A DNA stretch of 5,597 nucleotides, from contig JAISTJ010000138.1 of the NCBI GenBank assembly GCA_031272655.1, positions 1-5,597 of the forward strand, written 5' to 3'. How positions within the stretch are numbered: the stretch's first letter is position 1; the number at the start of each line of letters is the position of its first letter. This DNA is from Tannerella sp. (lineage in GTDB: Bacteria > Bacteroidota > Bacteroidia > Bacteroidales > Tannerellaceae). The notes beneath the pieces were generated by a model that did not search any database, was not told where the DNA came from, and saw only the letters and a list, made by a program, of their open reading frames with translations. Made by a program: the position numbers and the translations under genes. Below are positions 1 to 5,265 of the stretch, in pieces.

Positions 1-562
1 AGTCGGGCGCCTGACGCTTAGCTAATCCGCCTCGTATATCAGCCATTCCCATTGACATGTATTCGTTTTTGACATCTTTCTCAAGCGCTATCCACTTCGC
101 TGCGCCCCAGTCTTTATCATTGAAAGCGCCGGTAGAGAATGTCTGCGGCTCGCTCCATTCGGACACTGCGTCTGCTTGATTCCAGATCCGCACTTTCCAG
201 TAGTAGCGGGTAAAAGGTTTTAACGGTTTAGCGGACATTAAAGGAACGAGAATAGACTGTGTAGAAGCGGTTTTTCCGCTGTCCCATACATCTCCTTTGG
301 TGTCTGCAAGGGCATCGGGCGAGGTCGCGACGGCGATTTGATAAGCCGACTGCACAAACCCGCGTCCGGAAGCGTGAATTTTCCAACTGAAGCAAGGGGT
401 CTGTGTCTCAATGGCAAGCGGGTTCGTTTCCTGCTCGCAAGTAAGGTCGTAAAGTGAAAAGCCAACGGATGCCTCAACGAAAGTCGTTGATACAAAGGAT
501 AATAGAAGCATCAAAAATGTTTTCACCGGATTATTTCGGAGCAATGATGTCTTGTTTCTCAT
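1..562 (-). CDS. Secreted alpha-L-rhamnosidase-like protein (GH78 family), N-terminal part
   Basis: This is the first 187 codons of a gene that runs off the left edge. The start is ATG at 560-562; no Shine-Dalgarno site is visible, as is usual in Bacteroidetes. Residues 1-31 look like a signal peptide: basic start, hydrophobic LMLLLSFVS core, cleavage near VEA-SV. Residues 36-145 match from memory the fibronectin-like N-terminal domain of Bacteroidales alpha-L-rhamnosidases: LYDLTCEQETNPLAIET, CFSWKI, QSAYQIAVATS, DVWDSGK, RYYWKVRIWN, WSEP and then DWGAAKWIA, which normally leads into the next beta domain. The (alpha/alpha)6 catalytic domain and its acidic residues lie outside the window, so activity cannot be checked. 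Enzymes of this family remove terminal L-rhamnose from plant or microbial glycans, usually in the periplasm. The neighbouring NigD-like gene is upstream on the same strand, but a terminator separates them. Confidence 0.85.
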   Translation of the reverse strand, partial: MRNKTSLLRNNPVKTFLMLLLSFVSTTFVEASVGFSLYDLTCEQETNPLAIETQTPCFSWKIHASGRGFVQSAYQIAVATSPDALADTKGDVWDSGKTASTQSILVPLMSAKPLKPFTRYYWKVRIWNQADAVSEWSEPQTFSTGAFNDKDWGAAKWIALEKDVKNEYMSMGMADIRGGLAKRQAPD

Positions 563-593
563 AAGAACAATAGTAAAAACTTATAATTCGGCG

Positions 594-601
594 CGAAGAT
601 A
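594..601 (-). promoter_or_regulatory. Possible -7 promoter element of the rhamnosidase gene
   Basis: The minus strand reads TATCTTCG, matching seven of eight positions of the Bacteroidetes -7 consensus TAnnTTTG, 31 bp before the ATG. I do not find a TTTG at the usual 19-21 bp upstream; that place is taken by the inverted repeat at 615-639. A promoter that depends on an activator would fit, but this is inference. Confidence 0.3.
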
Positions 602-614
602 CAAAAAAAAATGG

Positions 615-639
615 AAGTTATGATTTCTTGTCATAACTT
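615..639. promoter_or_regulatory. Perfect 9-bp inverted repeat, candidate operator
   Basis: AAGTTATGA (615-623) and its exact complement TCATAACTT (631-639) flank a 7-bp spacer. The centre-to-centre distance of 16 bp would suit a dimeric DNA-binding protein. It sits just upstream of the weak -7 element of the rhamnosidase gene, where the -33 element would be. There is no good T-run on the minus strand after it, and the stem is AT-rich, so a terminator is less likely. Confidence 0.4.
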
Positions 640-718
640 TGTTGAAAAAAATATTACAAGTTTTTAAAAAGAAAAATTAGATTTAAGGTTAACATACATA
701 TTATTAATGCATTAGAAA

Positions 719-739
719 TTCCGTTGTTTGGCAACGGAA
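719..739 (-). terminator. Probable intrinsic terminator of the NigD-like gene
   Basis: An 8-bp perfect stem, TTCCGTTG (719-726) with CAACGGAA (732-739), closes a 5-nt loop. On the minus strand it begins 21 nt after the lipoprotein stop codon and is followed by TTTCT. The T-run is short, so termination may be partial. Read on the plus strand there is no T-run. Confidence 0.55.
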
Positions 740-760
740 GGGCGTGGTTTGAGAAAGATA

Positions 761-1537
761 TTACCTTATCGGCATTGTATTTTCCAACTTTTGTGCAGAA
801 GTTTTTTCGTACTCGGAGTAGTTGTTTCGCTTGAAAACACCGGTGTCGTAGCGGTCAACTGCTTCGTCATAATAACCGTACTCCGACCATGACAGCCTTA
901 TCGGCTTGGAATCAGCGCCTTCGGGCAACAAATCCGACAACTTGAACGAACATCTGCCAAGCCCTTTCACGAGGCGCATGTCATTGTAAGTGCGCACTTC
1001 TCCATAAGCGTTTTGCCTCAAAGTCAGATAGATAGTGTCCGATGATGAGCGGGTGTCGTCGTAAACAAGGTTGATAAGATGTTGAACGCTCGAGAACTCC
1101 GCGAAATACGCTTCAAAGTTGATGTTGATGTACTCTCCGCCAAACCACGCGAAGACGTTTATAAACGGGTCGTTGCCGATACTGTCGCGCCGCTCGCCTT
1201 CGTTTGCACGAATGAACGACTCGTTCACTAACGGCTTCGACAGCAGGTTGTAGAAGCCCTGCACATTCACCTCATAGACGCCTTTGCCTTTGTCCTTGTC
1301 GGACACAAGCTCGAAGCACGCCAGCACGCGCTTGCCGTTCTCGATGGTCTGTGAAGTGTTGGAACGGGTAACTATCAGAGTGTTACCTTTATCGGTAAGT
1401 ATCTGATAATCTTGTGGGGAGTTCACGTTTTTGATAACTCCGTAAGAAACATAAGCGTCGTCGTCATCTTCAAGGCATGATACAAATGTACCGACGCATA
1501 AAAGCCATAGACTCAATAATTTAAAATACTTTTTCAT
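761..1537 (-). CDS. NigD-like lipoprotein, probably surface exposed
   Basis: This 258-residue protein has a type II signal peptide (MKKYF, hydrophobic LLSLWLLCVGTF) and a lipobox FVSC with Cys21 as the lipidated residue. Cys21 is followed by LEDDDD, an acidic run like the Bacteroidetes lipoprotein export signal that sends lipoproteins to the cell surface. The body fits the NigD-like family (N- and C-terminal NigD domains) as I remember it: a small N-terminal barrel region with GKRVLACFELVSD (residues 68-80), the family-typical DSIGNDPFI (118-126), GGEYININF (133-141), HLINLV (153-158) and a C-terminal beta domain ending near 236. NigD was named from a bacteriocin-associated operon of Prevotella nigrescens; the biochemical role of the family is not known. 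The gene is divergent from the IMP dehydrogenase gene and is followed by a terminator, so it is probably a single-gene unit. Confidence 0.85.
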   Translation of the reverse strand: MKKYFKLLSLWLLCVGTFVSCLEDDDDAYVSYGVIKNVNSPQDYQILTDKGNTLIVTRSNTSQTIENGKRVLACFELVSDKDKGKGVYEVNVQGFYNLLSKPLVNESFIRANEGERRDSIGNDPFINVFAWFGGEYININFEAYFAEFSSVQHLINLVYDDTRSSSDTIYLTLRQNAYGEVRTYNDMRLVKGLGRCSFKLSDLLPEGADSKPIRLSWSEYGYYDEAVDRYDTGVFKRNNYSEYEKTSAQKLENTMPIR

Positions 1538-1581
1538 ATAACCTTTAAATTAAAATTTTGTTTGTTCATTGTTTAATGATG

Positions 1582-1589
1582 CAATATTA
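1582..1589 (-). promoter_or_regulatory. Weak -7-like element of the NigD-like gene
   Basis: The minus strand reads TAATATTG, seven of eight matches to TAnnTTTG, 45 bp before the ATG. No TTTG lies at 19-21 bp upstream (the nearest is about 12 bp away), so the call is tentative. Confidence 0.3.
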
Positions 1590-1619
1590 GCGAAAACGTT
1601 GCAAAAAAGTCCGTACTTT

Positions 1620-1651
1620 TTTGTTTTTTTCAGAAAATTTTCGTACTTTTG
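1620..1651 (+). promoter_or_regulatory. Bacteroidetes-type promoter of the IMP dehydrogenase gene
   Basis: TTTG (1620-1623) and TACTTTTG (1644-1651) match the Bacteroidetes primary sigma factor consensus TTTG-N19..21-TAnnTTTG exactly, with a 20-bp spacer. Transcription would start near 1656-1660, leaving a leader of roughly 25 nt before the ATG at 1682. The 9-mer CGTACTTTT occurs twice, at 1612-1620 and 1642-1650, exactly 30 bp apart; the second copy is part of the -7 element. Confidence 0.75.
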
Positions 1652-1681
1652 CGCGCAATTTATTCTTAAATAATTGTAGTT

Positions 1682-3175
1682 ATGGCTATCTACCTCAATG
1701 ATGTATCCAGAACTTTCGGGGAATATCTTCTAATCCCCGGACTGACTACCAAACAGTGCATACCGGCGAATGTTTCGCTGAAAACTCCCCTTGTGAAATA
1801 CCGTCCGGACGCCGCTCCGGTTATAAGCCTAAACATACCGTTTGTTTCGGCTATAATGCAGGCTGTTTCGGGTCCCGAACTTGCGATAGAGCTTGCCCGT
1901 AACGGCGGGTTGTCGTTTATTTTCGGTTCGCAACCTGTTGTAAATCAGGCAGAAATGGTGCGTAAAGTGAAAAAATTCAAAGCGGGTTTCGTTACAAGCG
2001 ATTCCAACCTGAAACCCGACAACACCCTTGCCGATGTTATCAGTGTCTATAATCGCACGGGACATTCAACAATCGGCATTACCGACGACGGCAGTCCTAA
2101 CGGCAAACTGCTCGGGCTTGTTACAAGCCGCGATTACCGTATAGAAAAAGACGACCACAACATGAAAGTGCAGGATTTTATGACCCCGATGGAAAAACTT
2201 ATTGTCGGCAAATCGGGCATCAGCCTTAGTGACGCCAACCAGATTTTGTGGGAGCATAAACTCAGTTCGTTGCCTATAATTGATGAAAACGGTAATCTTC
2301 AGTACTTTGTGTTTAGAAAAGACTATGACAGTCACCGCGAAAATCCCTGCGAACTGTCGGACAGCGACAAGAAACTGCTTGTGGGCGCCGGTATAAACAC
2401 CCGTGATTACAAAGAGCGCGTACCTGCGTTAATTGAAGCGGGCGTTGATGTGCTTTGCATTGATTCATCAGACGGTTATTCAGAGTGGCAACAGGAGACA
2501 CTTCAGTGGATAAAACAAAATTATGGAGAGAAAGTACCTGTTGGAGCTGGCAATGTAGTTGATGGAGACGGTTTTCGTTTTCTTGCTGACGCTGGAGCCG
2601 ATTTTATAAAAGTAGGAATTGGCGGCGGCTCTATCTGTATAACTCGTGAACAGAAAGGCATAGGACGCGGTCAAGCGACAGCAATAATTGATGTAGCACG
2701 TGAACGCGACAGGTATTCAAAGGAAAAAGGGCTTTATATACCTATTTGCAGTGACGGCGGACTTGTTCATGACTATCACATGACTTTGGCGCTCGCTATG
2801 GGAGCAGATTTTCTGATGATGGGACGTTATTTCGCTCGATTCGACGAGTCGCCGACAAAAACATTGCGCATAGGCAACAATTACGTCAAAGAGTATTGGG
2901 GCGAAGGATCCAACCGTGCACAAAACTGGCAACGATACGATATTGGAGGTGCTGAGACGTTGAAATTTGAGGAGGGAGTGGACAGTTACGTGCCTTATGC
3001 CGGTAAGATGAAAGATAATCTGGATGTTACACTCGGTAAAATCAAAGCGACGATGTGCAGTTGCGGCGCCGTAACTATTCCCGACTTACAAAAGAACTCA
3101 AAGATTACACTTGTTTCTTCCACAAGTATTGTAGAGGGCGGAGCGCATGACGTCATACTGAAAGAAAAAAGTTGA
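1682..3175 (+). CDS. guaB: IMP dehydrogenase, Tritrichomonas foetus-like type
   Basis: The enzyme oxidises IMP to XMP with NAD+, the committed step to GMP, in the cytoplasm. The 497-residue length fits. Catalytic barrel residues are about 1-101 and 221-497; two CBS domains lie between (about 104-220, with SRDY at 149-152 and FRKDY at 211-215). The catalytic loop is [12 protein letters not shown] with Cys319 as nucleophile; IDSSDG carries Asp261, CSDGG Asp358 and GRYF Arg382; the mobile flap has WQRYD with Arg418-Tyr419, then Glu431. These numbers equal those used for the T. foetus enzyme, and the whole chain aligns with my memory of that protein without obvious gaps. It differs from ordinary bacterial GuaB, which has GIGPGSICTTR and a SKDRY-type flap. 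Lys310 and Glu431, linked to weak mycophenolic acid binding in T. foetus, are present. The start has a strong promoter and no Shine-Dalgarno site. A 20-bp gap leads to the next gene. Confidence 0.95.
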   Translation: MAIYLNDVSRTFGEYLLIPGLTTKQCIPANVSLKTPLVKYRPDAAPVISLNIPFVSAIMQAVSGPELAIELARNGGLSFIFGSQPVVNQAEMVRKVKKFKAGFVTSDSNLKPDNTLADVISVYNRTGHSTIGITDDGSPNGKLLGLVTSRDYRIEKDDHNMKVQDFMTPMEKLIVGKSGISLSDANQILWEHKLSSLPIIDENGNLQYFVFRKDYDSHRENPCELSDSDKKLLVGAGINTRDYKERVPALIEAGVDVLCIDSSDGYSEWQQETLQWIKQNYGEKVPVGAGNVVDGDGFRFLADAGADFIKVGIGGGSICITREQKGIGRGQATAIIDVARERDRYSKEKGLYIPICSDGGLVHDYHMTLALAMGADFLMMGRYFARFDESPTKTLRIGNNYVKEYWGEGSNRAQNWQRYDIGGAETLKFEEGVDSYVPYAGKMKDNLDVTLGKIKATMCSCGAVTIPDLQKNSKITLVSSTSIVEGGAHDVILKEKS

Positions 3176-3195
3176 TTTTTTAATATAAACAGAAT

Positions 3196-4230
3196 ATGAC
3201 AGACAATCAATGGGATAAGCTTGTTTCTATAGTTGAAGGCGCTGAATATCAGTCGGTTACTTCCGGTTTTATCATTGACAGCCCGTGGTTGCCCGGATGG
3301 TACGGCATTCCCCTGATAGATTATTTTTCGAGTGATGAATTATGGCTCAAGGCTAATCTGAAAGCCATGGACACGTTTCCCGACACGCTGTTTTTGCCGT
3401 CGTTCTGGAGTGAATACGGGATGTGTACCGAGCCGTCGGCTTTCGGCGCCAAATGTACGTTCTGGAAAAACGAGTTCCCTTTCGCAGGCAAGGTTATCAG
3501 GCAGATAGAAGATATTGATGCGCTCGAAGCTCCCGACCCTGCGACCGACGGGCTGTTGCCGTTTATGCTTAACCGCTTGGTAAAGATGCAGTCGCGGATA
3601 GAAGATTCGGGACGCAAGATACGCTTCTCCGTTTCGCGCGGACCGCTTAACATCGCTTCGTTTATGATGGGAGTGTCGGAACTGATGATTGCGATGATCA
3701 CCGATCCGGACAAGGTTTTGAAGCTTCTGCGTATCATAACCGATTTTCTGAAAAAATGGCATGAGATACAACGCAATACTTTCCCTTCAATAGACGGGAT
3801 AATGATGCTTGACGACATCGTAGGATTCATCAGTGAAGAGGACTTTCTGACATACGGGTTTCCTTTTATTAAAGAGATTTACGACGATGCACCCATGAAA
3901 GTGAAGTTTTTCCACAACGACGCCGATTTCAGGGCTTCCGTGAAACATTATCCCGATATGGGCGTTAATCTTTTTAACCCCGGTATTCAGATGACTGTCA
4001 ATGAGATAAAGGAAGTTACCGGTAACCGGCTGACGGTTCTTGGGAACATACCTCCGCGCGATGTGCTGGCTTCAGGTACGCCCGAAGAGGTTTTTAAAGC
4101 TTGTAAGGAGTTGATTTCTACCCTGTCCGACCGTTCGCATTTTATCCTTTCGTGCGGGGGCGGGATGCCTCCTGCCGTTTCGACCGAACAAATCAATGCG
4201 TTGCTTCGCGCTGCCGCCGAGTTTAATTAA
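3196..4230 (+). CDS. Uroporphyrinogen decarboxylase-like (URO-D/MtaA superfamily) protein
   Basis: This 344-residue protein has the URO-D fold pattern: SRGPLNIAS (147-155), VNLFNPGIQM (257-266), LGNIPPRDVLASGTPEEV (282-299) and ILSCGGGMPP (317-326), followed by the family-typical S-T-E-Q-I-N-A helix. It is probably not true HemE, because the N-terminal RQAGRY signature of HemE is absent. In the corrinoid methyltransferase branch (MtaA, MtbA), zinc is held by a His-x-Cys pair and a late Cys. Here the pair is His240-Asn241-Asp242 and the late Cys is Cys320, so one thiol is replaced by Asp. No corrinoid protein or second methyltransferase is nearby. The substrate is unknown; a cobalamin- or tetrapyrrole-linked methyl transfer is only a family-based guess. 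It follows the IMP dehydrogenase gene by 20 bp without a terminator, so the two are probably one transcript. Its 3' end overlaps the convergent cdsA gene by 8 bp. Confidence 0.8.
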   Translation: MTDNQWDKLVSIVEGAEYQSVTSGFIIDSPWLPGWYGIPLIDYFSSDELWLKANLKAMDTFPDTLFLPSFWSEYGMCTEPSAFGAKCTFWKNEFPFAGKVIRQIEDIDALEAPDPATDGLLPFMLNRLVKMQSRIEDSGRKIRFSVSRGPLNIASFMMGVSELMIAMITDPDKVLKLLRIITDFLKKWHEIQRNTFPSIDGIMMLDDIVGFISEEDFLTYGFPFIKEIYDDAPMKVKFFHNDADFRASVKHYPDMGVNLFNPGIQMTVNEIKEVTGNRLTVLGNIPPRDVLASGTPEEVFKACKELISTLSDRSHFILSCGGGMPPAVSTEQINALLRAAAEFN

Positions 4231-4232
4231 AC
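4221..4232. repeat. Palindrome shared by two convergent gene ends
   Basis: GTTTAATTAAAC is a perfect 12-bp palindrome. Read on either strand it supplies the codons TTT AAT TAA, so both the URO-D-like protein and CdsA end in Phe-Asn-stop, and the two coding regions overlap by the central TTAATTAA. It is purely AT in the core and is not by itself a convincing intrinsic terminator. Confidence 0.85.
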
Positions 4233-5182
4233 AGTTTCAGGATTTCAAAAAACAGATATACGGCAGGCGCAACAAACAGGGCGCTGTCGAAACGGTCTAA
4301 CATGCCGCCGTGACCGGGCAGCATTTTGCCGGAGTCTTTGGCGTTGTAAGTGCGTTTGATAAGCGATTCGAACAAGTCGCCGAACGTAGCGGCAACGACG
4401 GTTATTACTGCAAAAACAATCCAAAGGATTAGCTTCGTATAACAGGTTATTGCCCAGTCATTGCTACTAATTGCCCAGTCATTGCCACTAATTGCCCCGT
4501 CATTGCCACTAATTGTTCCGTCATTGCGAGGCACGAAGCAATCTATAAATCCCTGAATAGCATCACTTCTTTCGTGATGACCTAAATAAGTGAATATCAG
4601 CGCCGCAATAACGACAGTTACCCCCAAACCGCCCCAAAATCCTTCCCATGACTTCTTCGGGGAAATCCTCGGAAAGAGTCGGTTTTTCCCAATCCACGAT
4701 CCAATCAGGTAAGCCCCCGTATCGTTGAGCCAGATAAAGATAAACAGCATCAGTACGGGAAAATGATTGTAACTGCCTAATGTGTTGAATGAGATGAAGT
4801 TAAGCAATGAGAAACCGCCTGCACAATACAGTTGCCCGAAGAGAAACTTGCCGGTATTCTCAACCTGATTTGTGTTTTTGATATACAGTCCGGATGTCAA
4901 AATTACCGCTAATAATATAATGTACGCGAGGAAAATCTCCCCGCCCGTATAAGCGCCTGCATACAGGAACGTCGCTACGAATAGGTATGCACCGCCTGCA
5001 GCGCCCATAAAACGTTGCCATTTAAGCCCTTCATACTTGGTGAGTGCGTAAAACTCATAAACAAGCAACCCCGTTATCAGGCTGAAAACGACGGCAAACA
5101 GCAACGGATGGACGCATATCGCCATAATCAGCGTTGCGATATAAACTGCTCCGGTCAATGTCCTTTGTATCAGGTTTGTCAT
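4223..5182 (-). CDS. cdsA: Phosphatidate cytidylyltransferase with an in-frame repeat insertion
   Basis: CdsA makes CDP-diacylglycerol from phosphatidic acid and CTP in the inner membrane, the precursor of all phospholipids. The 319-residue chain is multi-spanning: hydrophobic segments lie near 9-45, 60-77, 84-100, 115-133, 140-160, 185-200 and 249-266. FIWLNDTGAYLIG (148-160) and PRISPKKSWEGFWGG (171-185) are family motifs, and residues 273-299 match the CDS signature (S-L-I-K-R, K282-D283, H291-G-G, D296-R-F-D299). Catalytic residues therefore look intact. The oddity is residues 202 to about 247, HERSDAIQ, DCFVPRNDG and then SGNDWAI-like repeats, which do not belong to the family; without them the protein would be about 274 residues, near the usual length. 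The insertion sits between two membrane helices and keeps the frame. It is probably co-transcribed with ftsH upstream. A 7-bp tandem array abuts the ATG, leaving no Shine-Dalgarno site. Confidence 0.95.
   Translation of the reverse strand: MTNLIQRTLTGAVYIATLIMAICVHPLLFAVVFSLITGLLVYEFYALTKYEGLKWQRFMGAAGGAYLFVATFLYAGAYTGGEIFLAYIILLAVILTSGLYIKNTNQVENTGKFLFGQLYCAGGFSLLNFISFNTLGSYNHFPVLMLFIFIWLNDTGAYLIGSWIGKNRLFPRISPKKSWEGFWGGLGVTVVIAALIFTYLGHHERSDAIQGFIDCFVPRNDGTISGNDGAISGNDWAISSNDWAITCYTKLILWIVFAVITVVAATFGDLFESLIKRTYNAKDSGKMLPGHGGMLDRFDSALFVAPAVYLFFEILKLFN
4449..4532. repeat. 21-bp tandem repeat inside cdsA, four units
   Basis: Four consecutive 21-bp units start at 4449, 4470, 4491 and 4512, each beginning ATTG and containing a central CATTG (plus strand). 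Units 1 and 2 differ at one base, unit 3 at a few, and unit 4 diverges at its right end where it merges into the palindromic element. Because 21 is a multiple of three, the array encodes a 7-residue repeat (Asn-Asp-Trp/Gly-Ala/Thr-Ile-Ser/Thr-Gly/Ser/Cys) in cdsA, and a gain or loss of units would not break the frame. Confidence 0.9.
4519..4582. repeat. Degenerate dispersed palindromic repeat within cdsA
   Basis: The left end CGTCATTGCGAGGCACGAAG continues into CAATCT and the right end has GTGATGACC, giving imperfectly inverted outer arms of the form GTCAT-nn-CGA. Translated in the cdsA frame it gives HERSDAIQ, a short spacer and DCFVPRNDG. I recognise this peptide pair as the hallmark of a repeat element scattered through many unrelated bacterial genomes, usually between genes. 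A small perfect hairpin, CATCAC (4561-4566) with GTGATG (4574-4579), lies in the right arm. Confidence 0.75.
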
Positions 5183-5229
<47 letters not shown>

Positions 5230-5237
5230 TTGACTAT

Positions 5238-5265
5238 CTTAATTCTTAATTATTAATTCTTAATT
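5238..5265. repeat. Second heptamer array (CTTAATT) overlapping the ftsH stop
   Basis: Four heptamers read CTTAATT, CTTAATT, ATTAATT, CTTAATT. The right-most copy contains the last codon and the TAA stop (5260-5262) of ftsH. It is separated from the TAGTGAA array by a few bases that can form a small TAGT/ACTA hairpin (5225-5236). Together the two arrays make up nearly all of the 77-bp ftsH-cdsA gap. Confidence 0.85.

Larger units (their letters stand above)
563..760. other. AT-rich intergenic region between the lipoprotein and rhamnosidase genes
   Basis: This 198-bp gap has no credible reading frame. On the minus strand it holds the 3' end signal of the lipoprotein gene (hairpin at 719-739), then an AT-rich stretch, a perfect 9-bp inverted repeat (615-639), and a weak Bacteroidetes -7-like element (TATCTTCG on the minus strand, 594-601) about 30 bp before the rhamnosidase start. 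A 10-bp palindrome TAATGCATTA lies at 705-714. The rhamnosidase gene is therefore probably transcribed from its own regulated promoter here. Confidence 0.6.

Noticed and set aside
238..495. Open frame of 85 codons on the minus strand in the rhamnosidase region
   Set aside because: It overlaps the rhamnosidase coding frame on the same strand in another phase and its translation is low-complexity and basic with no family pattern.
3160..3182. A-run and T-run around the IMP dehydrogenase stop as an intrinsic terminator
   Set aside because: The possible stem is only A-T pairs and lies mostly inside the coding end; the next gene starts 20 bp after the stop, so an operon is more likely.
3321..3830. 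Open antisense frame of 169 codons under the URO-D-like gene
   Set aside because: It has no recognisable protein features or promoter, and it lies fully opposite a well-conserved coding gene. It is a by-product of codon use.
4449..4532. CRISPR-like array
   Set aside because: The 21-bp units are directly adjacent with no unique spacers, they lie within a coding gene, and there are no cas genes.
4442..4580. Insertion in cdsA as a pseudogene-making event or frameshift
   Set aside because: The frame is kept, there is no stop, and the C-terminal signature with its catalytic Asp and His residues is intact downstream.
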